From Anomaloglossus baeobatrachus (Eukaryota; Chordata; Amphibia; Anura; Aromobatidae): DNA of 64,000 bases. The stretch is taken from positions 399,968,695 through 400,032,694 of the forward strand of contig NC_134355.1 in NCBI RefSeq assembly GCF_048569485.1, written 5' to 3'. Position 1 is the first letter of the stretch. Every line of letters starts with the position of its first letter. Positions 59,093 through 64,000 of the stretch are shown in pieces. The position numbers and the translations under genes are program-made. The notes beneath the pieces are model-generated. The model had not been told where the DNA came from, ran no database searches, and worked only from the letters and a program-made list of their open reading frames with translations.

Positions 59093-59795
59093 AGGGAGTC
59101 TGTCAGCAGAAAATGACTGTTCAAACCAAGTTCATGTACCAAGGCCAAACATTCACACCTTCCCACCAGTTTTCCATCAACCTCTCTTTCTCCCCTTTAT
59201 TTTGATTGACAACTTTGGCTTTTTTACAGCCAAAAGGGCAGACATAGATGGAAAAAAGTCGGTGGGAAGGTGCTTTTAAAAGGAATCTACTGGCAGGTTT
59301 TTGCTATTTAATCTGAGAGTAGCATGATGTAGGCATTGATACCCTGATTCCAGACATATATCACTCTCTGGTCTGTGTGCTGTAGATTCTAACGAATCAA
59401 AAAATTTTACCAGCAGGAGATAATCACTAGAACTAGGTCTCACGTGCAGGCCAGACAAGCTGATCTGTGTAACCCTCCCATCACCACTGATTATCAGCAT
59501 GCTCACAATGCACACAGGACGTTGTCAGTCAGCGTTGTGGGTGAGGTTATATGCAGCTCGGAATGTGAGCACTGCTACATCTACAACACAGAAAACAAGG
59601 ATTCTAGCAAAACTGAACCAAGAAGGCAGGAAGTGACATCGCTGGAATCAGGGTCTCGTCCACTACATCATGCTGCTCGAGGATACCGTAGTAAAAGCTT
59701 GGTGACAGATTCCCTTTAAATGTTTGGCTTCGCCAAGGGAGCACCGAGCGCCTGTACTTGGTTTGAGCCATCATTCTGTGCTCACAGAGTCCCTG
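59089..59795. mobile_element. TTAA-type miniature element, split by another
   Basis: It starts at the TTAA shared with the previous element (AGGGAGTCTGTCAGCAGAAA) and ends GTGCTCACAGAGTCCCT near 59794, with the right TTAA drifted. ACTGTTCAAACCAAGT at the left pairs with ACTTGGTTTGAGCCAT at the right. The inner insertion is at 59276-59719. Confidence 0.65.
59276..59719. mobile_element. TTAA-type miniature element, inner, about 440 bp
   Basis: TTAA at both limits flanks AAGGAATCTACTGGCAGG and GGTGACAGATTCCCT. 'TGCTATTTAATCTGAGAGTA' text is shared with the element starting at 63652. It is younger than the element it splits. Confidence 0.7.
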
Positions 59796-60178
59796 TAAAT
59801 GGACATCCAGCTAAAAACAAAATCTAGTAGAAGTATTGTCTCATGTTAAATGTTACATTATAAATCACCAGGAATCTTGTGGCTCAGGTAACAGACACAC
59901 CACACAACCCTGACTTACAAAAGTATTCTTTATTTGCAAGTCAAGTACAATAAAATCTGTGAATTGTTTTAGCCCTTACTATCATACGGTTTGGATACAT
60001 TCAGGGCAGACTTCTAAAATTCCCTCAACTGTTCTGTACAGATAAAAGCCGTTATGAAAAGCCCAGAAATACCTACAGAAATGAAAAGGAATCAGGAAAG
60101 CAGGTATGGAATTACCAACTGAATGTCCCCATCTTGTGTGCTATGGATATCAACTGTTCACAGTGCAGATCATGACTA

Positions 60179-60823
60179 TTAGGCCATGTGCCCACGGGGA
60201 AAGTGTGCTGCGGATATATCTTCTCCCAGAAATCCACAGCACAACTTTGTCTGAGTTTTTGGTGGGGAATGTCCTGCGGGCATTCTGCATTGAGGATACA
60301 GTACCATGGCTTGGGCACTGCATCCTCAATGCAGAACAAGTGCTGAGTGATCGTGGAGTTCATACTTGCCTGTATCGCACAGCAACTTGGTTTCGGGCCG
60401 GCTCCTGGAGAAGATGGGTGGGGTCTGGATGAGCTCCAGCTGTCACATGACCGCAGCTCGTGCAGTCCCCGACCACCTCTTGCAGCCCGCTCCTGGCACC
60501 GTCCGGCTCTTCTACACTGAAGGAAGAGTCTCCGGTGTCTTCAAATCAAGGCAGGTAAGTAGGCAAGTATAGAGATCTCGCGGAACAATCCGCAGGAATA
60601 ATTGACGTGCAGTTACGTGCGGCTGCGGGAAATCCGCAGCATATTCCGCAGCCGCAAAAAGCACAGCATTGATACAACAGCACTCCCCAAATCCCATAGG
60701 ATAACATGGGGAGTGTCTGTACTTGTGTAAACCTGCGGATTTGTCTGGAAAATCCAGAAAATCCACGCTTTTTCCGCAGCAAATTCTGTAGGTATTTTCT
60801 CTTGTGGGCACAGGACCTTAGGC
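60179..60823. mobile_element. Miniature terminal-inverted-repeat element, about 645 bp
   Basis: AGGCCATGTGCCCACGGGG at the left pairs with TTGTGGGCACAGGACCTTA at the right. The interior has CCGCAG-rich palindromes (GCGGCTGCGGGAAATCCGC). Open frames in it are composition effects. No gene. Confidence 0.65.
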
Positions 60824-61051
60824 GGTGTAGGAGCACAGCTCAGGAGCAACAATGGGGGTATTTATGAGAGACATCAACAGAATTTGGAGACCCCTCAGCA
60901 TCATCCATAAACATTTAATGCACAATTGATTTACAAAAACGGAAATTCCTAAAGCCTGTGCAGCTGCCAACGAGTCACCTTTAAACATAGAAATGCTAAT
61001 TTGTGTTACCAAAAGTCTGTGAAATACAATGTAAACATATAGGTATAGTAC

Positions 61052-61141
61052 CTTTGTTCCAGAGGCCTTTATTTTTTCTACATAGTCCCAAACGGTTTGT
61101 GGCGAGATCCTTCCACCTACTTGTATGCTTTCAGGAAGGTC
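61052..61141 (-). CDS. PHF3: PHF3 exon, SPOC domain N-terminal part
   Basis: The 90-nt phase-0 exon reads from acceptor TTATAG|GAC to donor AAAG|GTACTA. It encodes DLPESIQVGGRISPQTVWDY then VEKIKASGTK, the first half of the SPOC domain. It joins directly in frame to ETCVIRF in the next exon. Too short to stand out as an open frame; found by motif and splice signals. Confidence 0.9.
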
Positions 61142-61225
61142 CTATAAGGAGAAGAGAATACTCTTAGATTTGGATATATCTTAATATGCTGTTAGACTGC
61201 AATGTAACTGATGCCTACAGAATTG

Positions 61226-61833
61226 TTAAAGGAGGTGCCCCACAATTAAATGTTACATTTCTTTGTTAGACAGTGCAAAACAAAAAAATTTGCATTTGAA
61301 TAATTTTTTTTAAACAGCAATCCCAAGAGCCTATAGAGCAGTCACAGGTTGCTCCTCCCGCCGATTCATCGGCTTCCATTGACACATCAATAGAGATGCA
61401 GCTTTTTTTCTGCTCTGCACTTTTGACGCAGCGTCACTGCAAAGATCATGGCGATTCACAGCTGCCAAGCTGCGGGAAACCAGATGTCAATCAACATGAA
61501 GTTGGCAGTCATGCCACATTGACAAAGCAACCCCAAAGAGGAATAGATGGTCTGCTAATGTTACGATAATGGAGTCCGCTGAATTGGCGGCAGCGGCAGG
61601 AGCAACCTGTGACCGCTCTGTGCCGACAATGATCGGTGCCAGGCACAACAGGCAGGTAGTTTGCAACTACCTACGGGTTAGTTCTTAGGCTCATAGGAAG
61701 TGGGCACTATAACAAATAACATAAGTATCCAGACATGGGACCAATGCTTAAAAAAATATTCAAATCGAAAAATTGTTGTTTTGTACGATCTAAATAAGAA
61801 ATGTAATATTTAATTGAGGGATACCTCCTTTAA
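61226..61833. mobile_element. TTAA-type miniature element, about 600 bp
   Basis: TTAA flanks AGGAGGTGCCCCACAATTAA and TTAATTGAGGGATACCTCCT. TAATGTTACATTTCTT pairs with AAGAAATGTAATATT type text. It lies just upstream of a PHF3 exon, in its intron. No gene. Confidence 0.75.
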
Positions 61834-62351
61834 CAATTCTGAAAGCTAAATCGCCGGCAGGAGGGGTCAGTGACAGCTCTGTGATGGTGCAGAGTAGAAC
61901 AGGCAGGTAGTTGCTAACTACCTGCCTGTTTTTTTTCTACTATAGGCCTAAAAACTAAATCCTGAATAAGCCCTGTCAGTGTTCTTATTATTCTATCTCA
62001 ATACATCTACACAATGTCCAGTGCTGGCCAGACGCCTCATCTAGTTTGACAATATTTAGTGACAGTGCGGCAGCACATGAGCTGGAATCACTCTTTTAGC
62101 CATGTACAAGAGGATATAAATGGTGGAACCGAGTTAGCTTGCATCACCAGCAGTATTAATCTATACAGCACTTTTTAGTGCCACAAAAGAGACAAGCAAA
62201 ACCCGATCACACCCAAGTGGACATTGAGCTCAGTTCAGCGCTAATGCCCCTTCACTTCAGTGACTGACTGGGTCTCAGTATCCTAACTTCCACCAATAAA
62301 AAAGTGTGACTATGGTGTGTTAGAAAACAGAACAATCTAATTAAAGCGTGC
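61834..62351. other. No gene recognised
   Basis: Intron sequence. A perfect hairpin ACAGGCAGGTAGTTGC/AACTACCTGCCTGT lies at 61899-61930, and a related hairpin occurs inside the neighbouring element at 61650-61675. Confidence 0.4.
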
Positions 62352-63614
62352 TTAACCCCGACCGGCAGATTTTGCGCTTTCCGTTTTTTTTTTTTTTCGC
62401 CACCCTTCTTCCGAGAGTCGTACCTTTTTTACTTTTCTGACAATAAAGGGAGATGAGGGCTCGTTTTTTGCAGAACGAGTTGTACTTTTAAATGAAACCA
62501 TGAGTTTTACCATATAGTGTACTGGAAAACAGCAAAAAAATTTGCGGGAAAAATTCCCCCAAAAAAAAGTGCAATTGCATGAATGTTTTTGAGATATTTT
62601 ATTCACTGTGTTCACTATATAGTAAAACTGATGTATCAGTGTGATGCCTCAGGTCAGTGCGAGTTCGTAGACACCAAATATGTATAGGTTTACTTTTATC
62701 TAAGGAGTTAAAAAAAAATCTGAATTTTGTGCAAAAAAAGTGCAGCATGTTTTGCGCCACTTTCCGCGACCCGTTGCATTCTAATTTTAGAGGATCTATA
62801 GCTCAGTGATGGCTTATTTTTTGCTTCTCGAGCTGACATTTTTAACAGTACCATTTTTGCTCACATGCTACGTTTTGGTCGCCTGTTATTGCATTTTGGG
62901 CAGAATTTGTAGCGACGAAAAAACGTAATTTTGGAGTTTGGAAATTTTTGCCGCTACGATGTTTACAGATCAGATTAATTAATTTCATATTTTGATAGAT
63001 CGGGCATTTCTGAACAAGGCAATACCAAATGTGTGTATATTTTTTTTAACCCTTTAATTTTCATTGAGGCAAAAGGGGGGTGATTTGAACTTTTAGGTTT
63101 ATTTTTTTAATTTTTAAAAACTTTTTTTTTATTGTTTATTTTAATAGTCCCTCTATTATAGGGATCAGCTGTCTGATCGCTCATTATTTTCTCCCAATCA
63201 GAGCAGCACCGCTCAGATCGGGAGAAATGCTCATCTCCTGTAACCTGCAGTACTCCTGCTGGTTACAGGACCTGAGTCATGTGAACTACAGGAGTCATCA
63301 CGTGATCCTGTGCTACCTTGACAACCATCGGATCCACGTGATCACGTCACATGACTTCCGGTGTCGGGCGGTGAGTAAACGTCTACAACGACCACTATTA
63401 TAATGGTGCTGTCACATTTTGACAGCGCCATTTAAGGGGTTAACAGATACGGGAAAATCGTGGTTCTGCTCGTGCCTGCTAGTCACACATTTCAGCTGTA
63501 TAAATCAGCTGACATATGCGCGGATCCCCCCCTGGCTGCCTGCGGCAGCCGGGTGGGATTAATACGATGACTGCTAGGACGTAACTTTACTGCCTGCGGT
63601 CGTTAAGGGGTTAA
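62352..63614. mobile_element. TTAA-flanked element, about 1.25 kb
   Basis: TTAA at 62352-62355 and 63611-63614 flanks CCCCGACCGGCAG and GCCTGCGGTCGTTAAGGGG. The right end matches that of the inner element at 6662-10876 (GGACGTAA..TTTACTGCC). Without tandem arrays this is probably nearer the ancestral form. No transposase. Confidence 0.72.
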
Positions 63615-63651
63615 TAAAAATGCTTGAACATGTTTTTAACAGCTGTGACAT

Positions 63652-64000
63652 TTAAAGGGAATGTAAGCAGGTTATTGCTATTTAATCTCAGATCAGCATA
63701 ATACAGAATCAGAGAGCATGATTCCAGGTATGTGACACTTGCTCAGCAGCTTGCTGTAGCTTGTAGTTTCAATATAATTAATCATTTGTTTTATCAGCAG
63801 CAGATTATCACTAGAGGACTAGGCGTCTCATGCATGACAGTCCAGCTGTTCTGTGTAAACCAGTGATTAGCAGCTTATTGACAATGTATAGTGTACACAA
63901 GAAGCCATCAATCAGTGATGAAGGTGGGGTAATACAAATCTCAGCATTCATAGCACTACTACATCTAATTCAAAGAAAACTGGGATTTTATTAAAACTGC
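63652..64000. mobile_element. TTAA-type miniature element, cut by window end
   Basis: It starts TTAAAGGGAATGTAAGCAGG and shares 'TTGCTATTTAATCT' and 'AGCATGATTCCAGGTATGTG' type text with 59276-59719. The right end is outside the window. Confidence 0.65.

Noticed and set aside
61142-64000. Further upstream PHF3 exon
   Set aside because: I looked for the preceding SPOC segment (WKGFI-like) on the minus strand and found nothing convincing. The area is mostly TTAA elements.

Overview
This window is vertebrate nuclear DNA, most likely from a frog or another amphibian. The evidence is a host gene with very long introns and a dense, layered load of repeats: TTAA-target piggyBac-like elements with TTAAAGGGA or TTAACCCCTT ends, many Tc1-like transposons, a Penelope-like retroelement, hAT miniatures and two DIRS-type tyrosine-recombinase retrotransposons. 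The species call is inference from repeat content. I saw no bacterial genes, CRISPR array, rRNA or tRNA.

The one clear host gene lies on the minus strand across the right half. It is the 3' end of a PHF3-type gene (PHD-finger/TFIIS-like/SPOC family). Three exons join in phase: 61052-61141, 56332-56527 and the terminal coding exon 30592-32666. The first two and the start of the third encode the C-terminal part of the SPOC domain. The rest of the last exon encodes an acidic segment, a conserved short block, a proline-rich segment and a charged SR/RD-rich tail. The two introns are about 23.7 kb and 4.5 kb and are filled with transposons. Upstream exons are not in view.

Layout: 1-2.9 kb holds two nearly identical copies of a Penelope-like GIY-YIG endonuclease region as an inverted pair, followed at 3.8 kb by a good hammerhead ribozyme candidate. 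A lone MADF-like exon lies at 4.57-4.75 kb on the minus strand. From 6.3 to 11.0 kb a TTAA-flanked element is split by a second one carrying two tandem-repeat arrays. From 11.3 to 13.8 kb a Tc1-like element holds two younger insertions. From 14 to 30 kb come decayed Tc1-like elements, miniature elements and two 298-bp palindromic units with hammerhead-like motifs. From 32.7 to 56.3 kb (the long intron) lie five or six Tc1-like elements, one with two further elements inserted in it, a 41-bp minisatellite, and two DIRS elements end to end. From 57 to 64 kb there is a run of TTAA-type and other miniature elements around the upstream PHF3 exons.

The items most worth a second look are the 298-bp palindromic units flanked by 15-17 bp duplications and containing GAAACGCG hammerhead-like cores, the separate hammerhead candidate near the Penelope copies, the large Penelope palindrome, and the splice-site-like sequences in the DIRS termini, which lie inside the PHF3 intron.
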